From assembly GCF_024519285.1 (NCBI RefSeq), contig NZ_JAMZCY010000004.1, forward strand, positions 496,001 to 560,000: DNA of 64,000 nucleotides, read 5' to 3'. The notes beneath the pieces were generated by a model. That model did not search any database, was not told where the DNA came from, and worked only from the letters and a program-made list of their open reading frames with translations. Shown in pieces: positions 25,053 to 34,896 of this stretch; the first letter of the stretch is position 1; each line of letters opens with the position of its first letter. Made by a program: the position numbers and the translations under genes. The stretch is from Cohnella sp. WQ 127256. Lineage in GTDB: Bacteria; Bacillota; Bacilli; Paenibacillales; Paenibacillaceae.

Positions 25053-27161
25053 TTACGGTGATGGAGTGTACATAACCGTGTATACAACTTCTGACGTTTT
25101 TCCGAGGCTATTACTCGCAACAATCTTGAAAGTATTCACGCCCGGATTCAGTGTCACATCCATACTAGAAGAATAGACCATCTTGTCGTTTACATACACC
25201 TTAGGATAGTTATCGTTCTCGTCGCTTACGGTCCAAGTAAGTGTGATCTTTTGCGATGCTGTTGATTCCGGCGCGTATCCTAAAATTAATCGCGGCCCCT
25301 GCGGCTCGAATACAATTGTACGTGACTCTTCTGTTATTGCACCGAAGCTGTTAACCGCCTTGAGCTTAATCGTATTTGTTCCCGGAACCAGAGAAACGAC
25401 TGTAACGCTACCATAAACCTGCTCATCGTTAATGTACACTTTCGGGTAGCTATCGTTGTTGTCGGACACAGTCCAGGTCACTTTTACTGAATTTTTACCC
25501 GTCGTTGGAGCGATGTTACCTATAATTAGCGTAGGGCCACTGCTCGCAAACGTGACATTCGAAGATATTTCAGCTATTTTCCCTAGCTTGTTAACTGCTT
25601 TGACCGTTATTTTATTTTGCCCTGGCTTCAATGAGACGTTCATGCTAGTGCCGTATGCTTGCTCTTCGTTTACATATATCTTCGGATAGCTGTCGTTTTG
25701 ATCCTTAACATTCCAGCTTACTTTAATCAAATCTTTGTTCGTCGTCTCTGGGAGCGGATCTACAATCAGAACAGGTGCCCCTCCGCTCAATACAACTGTT
25801 TTCGTTACTTCCGTTGACTTACCCATACTATTAACGGCTTTGAACGTGAATGTATTCGTACCTTCTTTAAGATTTACTATCGTGGTCGTGCCGTATTGCG
25901 GCTCTCCATTAAGATAAACCTTTGGTGAGCTATCGTTGGTATCTTGTACGGACCAGCTTATTTTCAACGTGTCCTTATCCGTCGTTGCCGGAACATTGAG
26001 CACGTTTAACACGGGACCATTCCCGCGGAAAATAACGTGTTTGACGACTTTAGTCGATTTTCCAGAGCTGTTCTCCGCAATAACAGTAATCTCATTGTCG
26101 CCTTCCACAAGATTAATCTTGGTGGAGCCGGAGGAAGCGTACTGCTTATCACCGTTAACATAGACGACTGGATTCGAATCATTACCATCTTTCGCCGTCC
26201 ATGTGACGGTAATCGTTTGTTTGTCAGTCGTTTCCGGTATACCCTTCACATCGAGAGAAGGTGCCCCCTTCTCATATTTAACCGTCTTCGTCACCGTTTG
26301 TGTCTTGCCACCAGTCAACCGTGCAGATACGGTATACTTGTAGGTACCTTCTTCATTTAGACGGAAACCAACACGGAATGAGCCTTGTACGACTTCGGCT
26401 TCTTCGTTGTTAATGAATACCTTCGCGCCCTTGGTTACATCACCCGTGATGTAAAATGTGGGCGTTGCTGTCGTCTCAGCTACTTCAACATTTAGCGTGA
26501 GAGCTTGCTGGCTGTCTCCCGCTGCTCCCTTGATAACACGATAAAGTAGAGCTGCGGACTCTGCCCTCGTAACCGGCTGCTCCGGTCTAAATGTCCTATC
26601 GTTATAACCATTGATTAACTTATTTTCAACTGCTAGAGCTACATATGTGCTCATATTAGGTGAAATGTCATCCTGGTCGTCAAAGAGGTTAAGTATCTGA
26701 TCATTCTTCAAATCATCCGGTAAATAACCAAGTGTCTTCACAAGAGCAACCGCAACATCCTCCCGCGTCGCTTTTGCAGTCGGGTCGAAGAAGGCTTTGC
26801 CCGATGGTGGATAATACCCCGTAAGAAACTCTTTGGAAGCTTCTATCGCCGTATAAGACCATCTTGATTTCGTCACATCCATGAACGTTGGCGAAAGGCT
26901 ATCATTCGGCAAATCCAAATAGAAAGCACGGGTAATAATCGCGGCGAACTCTTCTCTTGTTACTTCTTTATTCGGTTTAAAAGTATTATCCGAGTAGCCC
27001 TTCACCAGCCCTAACTGGGCCATGCTATTGATTTCGTCCTCTGCCCAGAAGGTACCGCCGACATCCTTAAACTTAACTCCCTCTTCCGCATATGCAAGAT
27101 ACGGAAAAGCTAAAGTAACGATCAGTAGTAAAACTGAAAACATTCCTGCTCTTTTTTTCAT
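25053..27161 (-). CDS. SLH-domain surface protein with Ig-like repeats
   Basis: A 702-residue secreted wall protein. The signal peptide is residues 1-25 (cleavage after AYA). Three SLH domains at about 28-215 attach it to pyruvylated secondary wall polymer; they show FKDVGGTFWAEDEI, GYSDNTFKPNKEVTREEFA and GYNDRTFRPEQPVTRAESA. One diverged Ig-like domain (about 216-300) is followed by five clear repeats of about 78 residues, each with a D-x-NDS-x-PKVYVN core and ending in a N-x-x-GK turn. These resemble glucodextranase-like bacterial Ig domains. No catalytic domain is visible, so it is probably a structural or adhesive surface protein. ATG 27161 after GAGTGTCATAGAGC (weak site). Confidence 0.88.
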   Translation of the reverse strand: MKKRAGMFSVLLLIVTLAFPYLAYAEEGVKFKDVGGTFWAEDEINSMAQLGLVKGYSDNTFKPNKEVTREEFAAIITRAFYLDLPNDSLSPTFMDVTKSRWSYTAIEASKEFLTGYYPPSGKAFFDPTAKATREDVAVALVKTLGYLPDDLKNDQILNLFDDQDDISPNMSTYVALAVENKLINGYNDRTFRPEQPVTRAESAALLYRVIKGAAGDSQQALTLNVEVAETTATPTFYITGDVTKGAKVFINNEEAEVVQGSFRVGFRLNEEGTYKYTVSARLTGGKTQTVTKTVKYEKGAPSLDVKGIPETTDKQTITVTWTAKDGNDSNPVVYVNGDKQYASSGSTKINLVEGDNEITVIAENSSGKSTKVVKHVIFRGNGPVLNVLNVPATTDKDTLKISWSVQDTNDSSPKVYLNGEPQYGTTTIVNLKEGTNTFTFKAVNSMGKSTEVTKTVVLSGGAPVLIVDPLPETTNKDLIKVSWNVKDQNDSYPKIYVNEEQAYGTSMNVSLKPGQNKITVKAVNKLGKIAEISSNVTFASSGPTLIIGNIAPTTGKNSVKVTWTVSDNNDSYPKVYINDEQVYGSVTVVSLVPGTNTIKLKAVNSFGAITEESRTIVFEPQGPRLILGYAPESTASQKITLTWTVSDENDNYPKVYVNDKMVYSSSMDVTLNPGVNTFKIVASNSLGKTSEVVYTVMYTPSP

Positions 27162-27394
27162 GCTCTATGACACTCCTCGACTCCAATGAATTCGCACTTA
27201 GATAGAAAGGTTTATGTACGATAGTACTAATATAGCAAATGAATATTGAAAATTTTGTCGAATTATGTCACAAATTCACTATAATAATTGGACTACTAAT
27301 AAAGCTCTAAATTGGCACTTTTCAACCTCCAATTTTCCTTGTAATCTATTTTACTAATTACTAGTAAACGGAAAACAAAAAGGAGACAAAGCCG

Positions 27395-27994
27395 ATGAAA
27401 GTTGAACCTGTTATTTTGCAAGGAGCAAGTGTAACTCTTGTTCCAATGGAAGCTTCTCATATCGCCCCACTGTATGAATCACTGAATGCTCCGGAAATCT
27501 GGACCTATTCTCCTCCCGGAATGCGCACTATTGATGATATGAAAGCCTATGTCGAGACAGCTTTAGCGGAACGGGGAGGAGTGACTTTACCTTTCGTCAT
27601 TCGAGACAGGGTGACAGAGCGTCTAGTCGGAACGACTCGGTTTGCAGATATTTCCGTCCCACATAGGCAATTGGAAATCGGTTGGACAGCACTTGCCCGA
27701 GAGGTGTGGAGAACCCGCGTCAACACCGAATGCAAATATTTGCTCCTACAGCATTGCTTTGAGACATTGGGTACGGTTCGTGTGCAACTTAAAGCTGATT
27801 CCCGTAACACCCGTTCTTTAAGGGCGATGGAGCGTATTGGCGCAACTCCCGAAGGCATACACCGAAGTCATCGAATTTTGAATGATGGCTATATTAGAGA
27901 CACAGCTTATTATAGCTTCATCGCTTCAGAATGGCCGGAAGTGAAGAAACGGCTGGAAGGCATGCTTGCTGATCATGCGACCTTATCCAACTAA
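27395..27994 (+). CDS. GNAT N-acetyltransferase, RimJ/RimL-like
   Basis: A 199-residue acetyl-CoA-dependent acetyltransferase of the type-3 GNAT (RimJ/L) kind. It starts with LQGASVTLVPMEASHIAPLY, has GTTRFADISVPHRQLEIGWT for the central strands, and a KADSRNTRSLRAMERIGATPEG block that is the typical acetyl-CoA-binding end of this subgroup. ATG 27395 after AAAGGAGAC. It stands alone; the gap before it (27162-27394) is AT-rich and carries only promoters. Substrate (ribosomal protein N-terminus, antibiotic or metabolite) unknown. Confidence 0.9.
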   Translation: MKVEPVILQGASVTLVPMEASHIAPLYESLNAPEIWTYSPPGMRTIDDMKAYVETALAERGGVTLPFVIRDRVTERLVGTTRFADISVPHRQLEIGWTALAREVWRTRVNTECKYLLLQHCFETLGTVRVQLKADSRNTRSLRAMERIGATPEGIHRSHRILNDGYIRDTAYYSFIASEWPEVKKRLEGMLADHATLSN

Positions 27995-28005
27995 CGCTCA
28001 TCGCT

Positions 28006-28064
28006 CCAAAACAAAACCGGATGATCAGTGCGGAGTCTAATAAGCTCAGCACTGATCATCCGGT
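28006..28064 (-). terminator. Terminator of the YafY-type regulator gene (possibly bidirectional)
   Basis: A 16-bp stem, ACCGGATGATCAGTGC (28016-28031) with its complement (28049-28064), separates convergent genes. On the minus strand it is followed by TTTGTTTTGG; the T tract on the plus side is poor. Confidence 0.75.
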
Positions 28065-29026
28065 TATCTAATATCCTCATTCGTTGCCTCTATATACTGA
28101 TTGGCGATCTGCTCCCCTAAGCTTCTGATCTTGTCCGCTACATGGGCTGGCTCAAGCACACGAACATCCGGTCCATAGCTGAGGATCATGCCATACATCC
28201 TTTGATTAATCGAAAAGCTAGCTCTGACTAGCAACGAGCCATCCTCTTGAAGCTCTACGTTGTCCAAGCCATAGGATTCCTCCACCCGCATTCTTAACCT
28301 AGAATGAAAACGAAGCAGAAGCTCAACAACAGGACCTCCATCCTTATTCCCCCACCGAGCGTCAAGCTCTTCCATTCGAACACCTCGGTTTTTGAAATGC
28401 TCCAAATGAATCCGTAATCCGCTTAATCTCGAAAGGCGAAACGTCCGGTAATCACTGCGAAGTCTACAGTAAGCATACAAATACCAGGCATACCCCTTCC
28501 AAGCTATCCCAATTGGCTCTACCTCTCGCTGTTCTCCGAGTCCTTCTGTAGTTGTATATAGAAACGATACGACAGATCGGTTCTTCGATGACTGGCGCAA
28601 CAAGGAAAGAATGGACTTATCCTTCAATCCCCCTCCATGCCATAGGTTCGTATCAATGATGAGCGTTTCGCCCGCCTCTTCCATCTGGTTCTGCTCGGAT
28701 TTAGCTACCAATGCCTTAATCTTGGTCAATAAGCCGTCCATTTCCTGGTCATCAAGCGACGCCTGTACACCCTTCAGTGCAGTAAGAATCGATTGAAGAT
28801 CATCAAATGTAACGATTTGCCGATCGATACGAAACTGCTCCATGATTTCATAGCCCCCGTCGCTTCCAGTAAAGGAAACAAGAGGAATGCCCGCGGTATT
28901 AATCGTCTCCAGATCACGATAGATCGTCCGAAGCGACACCTCGAACTTATCTGCAAGCGCCTGAGCGTTAACCCTACGCTGACTTAATAGAACCATAGTA
29001 ATCCCAAGTAGTCTCTGTACCTTCAA
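28064..29026 (-). CDS. YafY-type transcriptional regulator (HTH_11 + WYL)
   Basis: A 320-residue regulator. The N-terminal DeoR-like winged helix (residues about 1-60) reads QRLLGITMVLLSQRRVNAQA and ends FEVSLRTIYRDLETINTAGI. A WYL ligand-binding domain follows (about 140-225, with EVEPIGIAWKGYAWYLYAYC) and a WCX C-terminal part. The start is TTG at 29026 behind a GGGGGGG ribosome site. It is divergent from a DHA2-type drug exporter and probably controls it; an inverted repeat is present between the two. Ligand unknown. Confidence 0.9.
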   Translation of the reverse strand: MKVQRLLGITMVLLSQRRVNAQALADKFEVSLRTIYRDLETINTAGIPLVSFTGSDGGYEIMEQFRIDRQIVTFDDLQSILTALKGVQASLDDQEMDGLLTKIKALVAKSEQNQMEEAGETLIIDTNLWHGGGLKDKSILSLLRQSSKNRSVVSFLYTTTEGLGEQREVEPIGIAWKGYAWYLYAYCRLRSDYRTFRLSRLSGLRIHLEHFKNRGVRMEELDARWGNKDGGPVVELLLRFHSRLRMRVEESYGLDNVELQEDGSLLVRASFSINQRMYGMILSYGPDVRVLEPAHVADKIRSLGEQIANQYIEATNEDIR

Positions 29027-29108
29027 GACAACCCCCCCTTTTTACCACCCATAATTTTATTATGAAGCAAGAAAGCCGTCGATTATTTTCATAATACCGT
29101 ACCGTCCC

Positions 29109-29124
29109 TGACATATAGTTGTCA
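29109..29124. promoter_or_regulatory. Candidate operator between yafY-type regulator and exporter genes
   Basis: TGACA-TATAGT-TGTCA is a 16-bp inverted repeat with perfect 5-bp arms in the divergent intergenic region, about 75 bp before the exporter start. Likely site for the adjacent YafY-type regulator; inferred only from position and symmetry. Confidence 0.45.
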
Positions 29125-29197
29125 ACAAGGGTGGCTTAAGATGATTTCAGATGGTTGTTAACCAATCAATTCAGATAACGGAAAGGACTTGAAGCAT

Positions 29198-30754
29198 ATG
29201 GCAAAGCTGAATAACAAATTAGGAGTAATCATTGGAGGACTGCTGCTTGCTATTCTGATGGCATCTATGGATAACACAATTGTTTCAACGGCAATGGGGA
29301 CAATCGTCGGAAAGATGGGGGGGCTCGACAAATTTGTGTGGGTCACTACAGCGTATATGGTCGCTGAGATGGCGTGCATGCCGATCTTCGGCAAGCTATC
29401 TGATATGTATGGACGCAAGCGGTTTTTCATCTTTGGGATCATCGTATTTATGATCGGCTCCGCATTGTGCGGAATGGCACAATCCATCATTGAGCTAAGC
29501 TTATATCGGGCTGTGCAAGGGATCGGGGCCGGTGCTATGGTTTCGATAGCGTTCACCATACTGTTCGATGTTGTTGCTCCTAAGGATCGCGGGAAGATGA
29601 TGGGAGCATTCGGCGCCTTGTTTGGCTTGTCGAGTATTCTTGGACCCTTATTTGGTGGATACATCACTGATCACATTAGCTGGTCATGGATCTTCTACAT
29701 CAACCTACCATTAGGCTTCATTGCCTTACTATTGATTGCATTGTTTTATAAGGAATCTGCAGAGCATTCGAAGCAAAAGATCGATTGGGCGGGTGCTATT
29801 CTGCTCATTGGGGCCGTCGTTTGCTGTATGTTTGGGCTTGAGCTTGGCGGCAAAACCTATGCATGGAGTTCTCCACAAATTATCGGCTTATTCACTGGTT
29901 TCGTCGTTCTGTCCCTCTTGCTTATCCTTGTGGAGAAGAAGGCCGCAGAACCTATTATCTCGTTCCGTCTATTCCGCAGCAGACTGTACACAACGAGTAA
30001 TTTGGTCGCGATGTTCAGTGGTGCGGCATTCATGACAGCATCGATCTTCATTCCAATCTATGTACAAGGTGTTCTTGGCGGCTCAGCATCCAATTCAGCA
30101 TTAACATTACTTCCGATGATGCTTGGCTCGGTGGTAACCGCAACGCTTGGTGGGATTCTGCTGACAAAGCTGTCCTACCGTACAATTATGGTTGGGACAC
30201 TAGTCATGCTGGTTATAGGTCTTGCACTCCTGTCCCAAGTTACAGCAGATTCCTCCCGTCTTCTCATTACTGTGATTATGATTCTAATTGGACTTGGGAT
30301 CGGTGCTACATTCTCGGTTTTGAGTACTGCTGTGCTTCATTCGTTCCCTATGTCGCAACGTGGGGCTGCGAGCTCAACATTGAATTTCAATCGTTCACTG
30401 GGTATGGCTCTTGGCATTACGATCTTCGGTATTGTGCAAAGCCATAGCCTGCTCTCGAAGCTCACGCAATCTTTTAACAAGGGAAATATGACGATCCCCA
30501 AAGACATGAATCTCAGTGATCCTCATACGTTGCTCATTCCGGAGCTTCGTCAATCGGTCGATACTCAACTGCTCGACACCTTGACCACCGGGCTATCGAG
30601 CTCTATTGGAACAACCTTTGCATGGAGTCTCATTCCCGCTGCATTGGCGCTAATCGCTGCATTCTTGATGACGAAGGATAAGATGGACCCCTATGCTGAA
30701 GTCGAAGGCGATAGAGAAGATGTAGAGGAAGCCATTACCCTATCCCTCATTTGA
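29198..30754 (+). CDS. DHA2-family MFS drug exporter (EmrB/QacA type, 14 TM)
   Basis: A 518-residue proton-driven multidrug exporter with 14 predicted membrane helices. The first helix contains MASMDNTIVSTAMGTI (motif D1 of the DHA2 group). Loop 2-3 has GKLSDMYGRKRFF (motif A), and helix 5 has FGLSSILGPLFGG with SWSWIFYINLPLG (motif C and following). ATG 29198 lies 10 nt after GGAAAGGA; TTG at 29189 is too close to that site. Divergent from and probably controlled by the YafY-type regulator. Its last 64 bases overlap the convergent uracil-DNA-glycosylase-like gene. Confidence 0.93.
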   Translation: MAKLNNKLGVIIGGLLLAILMASMDNTIVSTAMGTIVGKMGGLDKFVWVTTAYMVAEMACMPIFGKLSDMYGRKRFFIFGIIVFMIGSALCGMAQSIIELSLYRAVQGIGAGAMVSIAFTILFDVVAPKDRGKMMGAFGALFGLSSILGPLFGGYITDHISWSWIFYINLPLGFIALLLIALFYKESAEHSKQKIDWAGAILLIGAVVCCMFGLELGGKTYAWSSPQIIGLFTGFVVLSLLLILVEKKAAEPIISFRLFRSRLYTTSNLVAMFSGAAFMTASIFIPIYVQGVLGGSASNSALTLLPMMLGSVVTATLGGILLTKLSYRTIMVGTLVMLVIGLALLSQVTADSSRLLITVIMILIGLGIGATFSVLSTAVLHSFPMSQRGAASSTLNFNRSLGMALGITIFGIVQSHSLLSKLTQSFNKGNMTIPKDMNLSDPHTLLIPELRQSVDTQLLDTLTTGLSSSIGTTFAWSLIPAALALIAAFLMTKDKMDPYAEVEGDREDVEEAITLSLI

Positions 30755-31458
30755 TCTAGATTGCTTGCGAACTGCTTATGTCTATGCCCATTGGCCCCAG
30801 AAGGATGGGGAAATCCCCATAAGCATTGATTAGCATCTAGCCTTCCTTCTTGCACAAGAACGTTAAGAGCACTCTCTACTACTTTTCCCAACGGGATAAT
30901 CAGCACCTGTTCCAGAATTTCAAGTTCTTCATCTATTGACGATAGCGCAGCCGTCTTAAGGAATGGGTTGGATAGCAGTGTGGGGTGGGCACCGCTATAA
31001 TTTTTCTTGCCCACGAACACCGGAAACCGCAACAAAGATGTCGTATGAAGCAGTTGCTGATGCTCTTGAAATAGTCCGTCGCAGCTGGGTAGGTTCAAAT
31101 AACGATGAAGGTGGATTTCGTTAAGCATATTGACCAAATTCACTTTCATCGTTCCCGCGAATCTCGCTGCTTCTTTTGCCTTCCCACATACCTCTTCATC
31201 CGAAAGCCCCTCTTCCAAAGCGGCTTTTGCTGCTTGTAAGGCTATTCTCATTTGTGTAAAGCCAGGCGTTAACCCTATGATCATCACCTTTGCCGAAGGA
31301 TTGGTAATCTCATTGTGTGGTGCATAGTACATTTCAAGCTTCCCGTCGCGAGCCATTAACAGATCATCAATCAGTATATCTTCTTTCAATAAAACTTTAC
31401 CGTTAGGGAGAGAAAGTACAACCTGTTTATATGTATCCAAATGGTTCGAAATAAGCAT
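30691..31458 (-). CDS. Uracil-DNA-glycosylase-superfamily-like protein
   Basis: A 255-residue protein with the two short UDG-superfamily motifs: VMIIGLTPGFTQ (motif A position, about residues 58-69) and GFPHPSGANGHR (motif B position, about 214-225). The space between is helical, with a conserved-looking RFPVFVGKKNYSG. The usual catalytic Asp/Asn of motif A is replaced (GLTPGFTQ has no acidic residue), so base excision activity is uncertain. The chosen start is ATG 31458, about 8 nt after GGGAGAGAG; longer in-frame starts run into the next gene. It is convergent with the exporter gene and overlaps its 3' end by 64 bp. Function unproven. Confidence 0.6.
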   Translation of the reverse strand: MLISNHLDTYKQVVLSLPNGKVLLKEDILIDDLLMARDGKLEMYYAPHNEITNPSAKVMIIGLTPGFTQMRIALQAAKAALEEGLSDEEVCGKAKEAARFAGTMKVNLVNMLNEIHLHRYLNLPSCDGLFQEHQQLLHTTSLLRFPVFVGKKNYSGAHPTLLSNPFLKTAALSSIDEELEILEQVLIIPLGKVVESALNVLVQEGRLDANQCLWGFPHPSGANGHRHKQFASNLDQMRDRVMASSTSSLSPSTSA

Positions 31459-31556
31459 ACATGTACTCTCTCCCTTCCCGTAATAATCTGTCTCCACACC
31501 CTTAGGATGAGCAGTAAAATAAAGGAATAACCGAACTTTATGTCGAATTTCTTCGT

Positions 31557-34500
31557 ATGATGATGAGAATAACAAATAAAACGACTCTAAAGAATATAGC
31601 AATGATTATTATTATCTTCAGCGTTCTCATCAGTCTGCGATGGGCTTGGTCCACCATGTTCCCTTCAGCAGAGCACTCTCGTGCTGTAAATGGTTTACTC
31701 GACTTGCGTGGTTTGGACTTGGAGACATCTCCCTCTATCCCGTTAGATGGCGAATGGCAATTCTACCCTGAGCAATTTGTTTCTCATCAGGATGTGCAAT
31801 CGGTAGAGAACCCACCCCGTTATATTCAGGTTCCAGGAGATTGGAGCAATGAGCTTACGAATAACACAGGTTCCTCATACGGGTACGGAACCTATCGGCT
31901 TCGCATTCTAGTCGATCCATTGCAGAAGCCTGTTTCATTGTGGCTTAGAAGCATACAGGCCTCATCTGTTGTGGAAATAAACGGGATTCCCGAGATTGCT
32001 TTCGGTAAACCCGCCACAAACGCTAAGGAGTACAAGCCCAAAAACGTCTCATACACAGCCTCCTACTCTGTAGATGACGCGACAGAAATTGAGCTGCTTA
32101 TTCGAGTTGCCAACTTCGACGACCCCTACAACGGCGGTATCCTACGCTCCATTCGCTTTGGTTCTCAGGCATCGATTGACTACGTGCGCTGGTACTCCAT
32201 CGGCTTCCAATTGGTTACGTTTATTGTTTTGCTACTGCATGGCTTATATGCTTGTATTCTCTACTTATTTAATCCTCGAGAACGAGCTTTGCTCACAACC
32301 AGCCTACTAACACTATCTATCGGAATAGCAATTATGGTCGGCCACGATAACATGCTCTTATTATGGATACCGATCAACTACACATGGGCAATCAAGATCA
32401 GGCTGATCTCACTCCTGTGGCAAAACCTATTTATCCTTCTTTTATTCCGAAGATTATTCTCGCCTCTTCAGCCCAATATGTGGCTTCGAGCATACATCAT
32501 GGCTCTCGTTTCCCTAACCGGAATCTTGCTAGTCTCACCCGCTTCATGGGCAAATGGAATACTTGATTTAAAGATTTTTATCTTCTTCTATTTAATCCCG
32601 TTCACATGGTTTATTTATATTGTAGGAACTGCGATCTTCAAGAAACAAACCGACAAAGACGCCACCTTCTTGCTGCTAACCGCAGCAGGTATCATATCTA
32701 ATTTGTTATGGAGCATAGCGGAGTCAGCTAAAGACATTACGACCGTATACTATCCTATCGATATCATTGCCGCCATTATAGGCTTCTCTGCTTACTGGTT
32801 CAAAAAATATTTCCGGCATTCTAGAGCAAACTCCCAGTTAAACGAGCAGTTAAAAGAAGCAGACAAACTCAAAGACCAATTTCTCGCTAATACGTCGCAT
32901 GAGCTGCGAACGCCACTGCATGGCATTATGAATATCGCGCATACCGTTGTAACCAAAGAGAAGGGAAATTTGAACGAGAAAAGCGTAAAGGACATGGAGC
33001 TACTTATTACAATCAGTCGCCGCATGTCGCATATGCTTGGTGATCTTCTCGATGTCGCACGACTACAGGAGCATCGCATTTTGTTGAAACAAGAGCCCTT
33101 AAAAATACAATCGATCGTTCCAGGCGTAATCAGCATGCTTAAATTTATGATTGAAGGTAAGCCTATCCAACTGAACATGAATGTCACGGAATCGATGCCG
33201 CTGGTCATGGCCGATGAGCAAAGACTCGTGCAGGTGTTGTATAACTTATTGCACAACGCTCTTAAATACACGGAAGAAGGAACAGTCACCGTATCCGCGG
33301 AAATTCGAGAGGGACATGCCCTCATACACGTCTCCGACACCGGGGTTGGCATGAATGAGGAAACCCAGGCCCGTGTATTTCTTCCTTATGAGCAAGGGGA
33401 GAATGGGAAACACGATGGAAGAGGAATTGGTCTTGGTTTGAGCATCTGCACACAGTTGGTAGAATTACAGGGTGGTACTTTGACCGTTCGCTCAGAACTG
33501 GGGAAAGGATCTATTTTTAGTTTTGATCTGCCGCTAGCGAACGAATCGAATATCCCACTGTCGCAACAGCCTCTTCACCTCCAGCACATATCAGACAAAG
33601 CTGCGGACGAGCCCGTTGGATTGATTTATCCGCACACTGCAATTGGAGAAATCGCAGCCACGGTGCTCCTTCCACCGCTGTTGAATGAAGGGAAGATGAA
33701 CATTCTTGCTGTCGATGATGATCCGGTCAATCTGAATGTGCTTGTAGGCATCCTTTCGACGGAACCTTACAACATCACAACAGCGACTTCAGCTCGCGAG
33801 GCATTGGAATTGTTAGGCACACAACAGTGGGATCTTCTCATTGCCGATGTCATGATGCCACAGATGTCCGGCTACGAGCTGACACAGAGAGTCAGAGAGC
33901 ACTACTCCGTATCAGAGCTTCCGGTTTTGCTACTAACCGCGCGTAGCCAGCCCGCGGATATCTACACGGGATTCTCTTCAGGAGCCAATGATTATGTGAA
34001 CAAGCCTGTAGACGCACTAGAGCTTAAGTACAGAATCCGGGCATTGACGGCACTTAAACAATCTATAAGTGAACGGTTACGTATGGAAGCCGCTTATCTT
34101 CAAGCACAAATTCATCCGCATTTTCTATTCAACACGCTTAATTCCATTATGACACTTAGTGAGATAGACACGGGGAAGATGCGGAACCTAGGCGATGCTT
34201 TTGCATCCTTTTTACGAATTAGCTTTGATTTTCTAAATACAGGGCGACTCGTAGAGCTATCCCATGAGCTGGAGCTTGCCGAAGCCTATTTGTTTATCGA
34301 GAAGGAGCGGTTTGGCAACAGACTATCTATCGTGTGGGATGTTGAACCGAACATTAACCTGCTTCTCCCTCCGCTCTCGATACAGCCGCTCATTGAGAAT
34401 GCAGTCAAGCACGGCATCCTTAGTCAGAACAGAGGTGGAACGGTACATATTCGGATTACTCGCCAAGACAGCTTCACACATATTGAAGTCATGGATAATG

Positions 34501-34688
34501 GCAAGGGCATGGAACAAGAAAAAGTTATTCAACTGTTGAGTCCAACCCTGAAGGGAAAGCGCGGCATTGGACTTTCCAATACGAATCGCAGATTGACCCA
34601 ATTGTATGGTCAAGGTCTGTCTATTCACAGTAAGCCCAATGAAGGAACAACCGTTTCATTTGTCATACCGGATAACCAATATAAATAG
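31557..34688 (+). CDS. Giant hybrid sensor kinase: 7TMR-DISM, HisKA, receiver and LytS-type kinase
   Basis: A 1043-residue multidomain sensor. After an N-terminal membrane segment (about 10-30) comes an extracellular beta-sandwich domain (about 40-195), then seven membrane segments of the 7TMR-DISM type (about 205-415). The first kinase core has NTSHELRTP with His448 and an ATPase domain ending GIGLGLSI. A receiver follows, starting AVDDDPVNLN, with Asp764 in IADVMMPQMSG. The protein ends in a second kinase core of the LytS/YehU type: HPHFLFNTLN with His855 and ATPase segment IQPLIENAVKHG. The ATG triplet run at 31557 gives MMMRITN. It has a tandem paralogue downstream. Signal and downstream target unknown. 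Confidence 0.9.
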   Translation: MMMRITNKTTLKNIAMIIIIFSVLISLRWAWSTMFPSAEHSRAVNGLLDLRGLDLETSPSIPLDGEWQFYPEQFVSHQDVQSVENPPRYIQVPGDWSNELTNNTGSSYGYGTYRLRILVDPLQKPVSLWLRSIQASSVVEINGIPEIAFGKPATNAKEYKPKNVSYTASYSVDDATEIELLIRVANFDDPYNGGILRSIRFGSQASIDYVRWYSIGFQLVTFIVLLLHGLYACILYLFNPRERALLTTSLLTLSIGIAIMVGHDNMLLLWIPINYTWAIKIRLISLLWQNLFILLLFRRLFSPLQPNMWLRAYIMALVSLTGILLVSPASWANGILDLKIFIFFYLIPFTWFIYIVGTAIFKKQTDKDATFLLLTAAGIISNLLWSIAESAKDITTVYYPIDIIAAIIGFSAYWFKKYFRHSRANSQLNEQLKEADKLKDQFLANTSHELRTPLHGIMNIAHTVVTKEKGNLNEKSVKDMELLITISRRMSHMLGDLLDVARLQEHRILLKQEPLKIQSIVPGVISMLKFMIEGKPIQLNMNVTESMPLVMADEQRLVQVLYNLLHNALKYTEEGTVTVSAEIREGHALIHVSDTGVGMNEETQARVFLPYEQGENGKHDGRGIGLGLSICTQLVELQGGTLTVRSELGKGSIFSFDLPLANESNIPLSQQPLHLQHISDKAADEPVGLIYPHTAIGEIAATVLLPPLLNEGKMNILAVDDDPVNLNVLVGILSTEPYNITTATSAREALELLGTQQWDLLIADVMMPQMSGYELTQRVREHYSVSELPVLLLTARSQPADIYTGFSSGANDYVNKPVDALELKYRIRALTALKQSISERLRMEAAYLQAQIHPHFLFNTLNSIMTLSEIDTGKMRNLGDAFASFLRISFDFLNTGRLVELSHELELAEAYLFIEKERFGNRLSIVWDVEPNINLLLPPLSIQPLIENAVKHGILSQNRGGTVHIRITRQDSFTHIEVMDNGKGMEQEKVIQLLSPTLKGKRGIGLSNTNRRLTQLYGQGLSIHSKPNEGTTVSFVIPDNQYK

Positions 34689-34896
34689 GATGAAGGATCC
34701 GCTACTTAGTTTCCACAACGGATGAATTGTCCCAACATTCGATGTTCTCCAAACCCTTAACGCTATCTTTATAAAAGATGGGATCCTTCCCTGATCGCCT
34801 CCGATCTAATGTTTTCAAATGTAACAGTAATTATTTCATACCTACTCCACCCCGTTATCAAGAGGAATACTTCAGTTAATGTCGAAATAAAGAGTT

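Noticed and set aside
34692-34789. GAAGGATCC/GGATCCTTC as a terminator after the first giant kinase
   Set aside because: The arms are about 80 nt apart and no T tract follows; chance pairing is likely.
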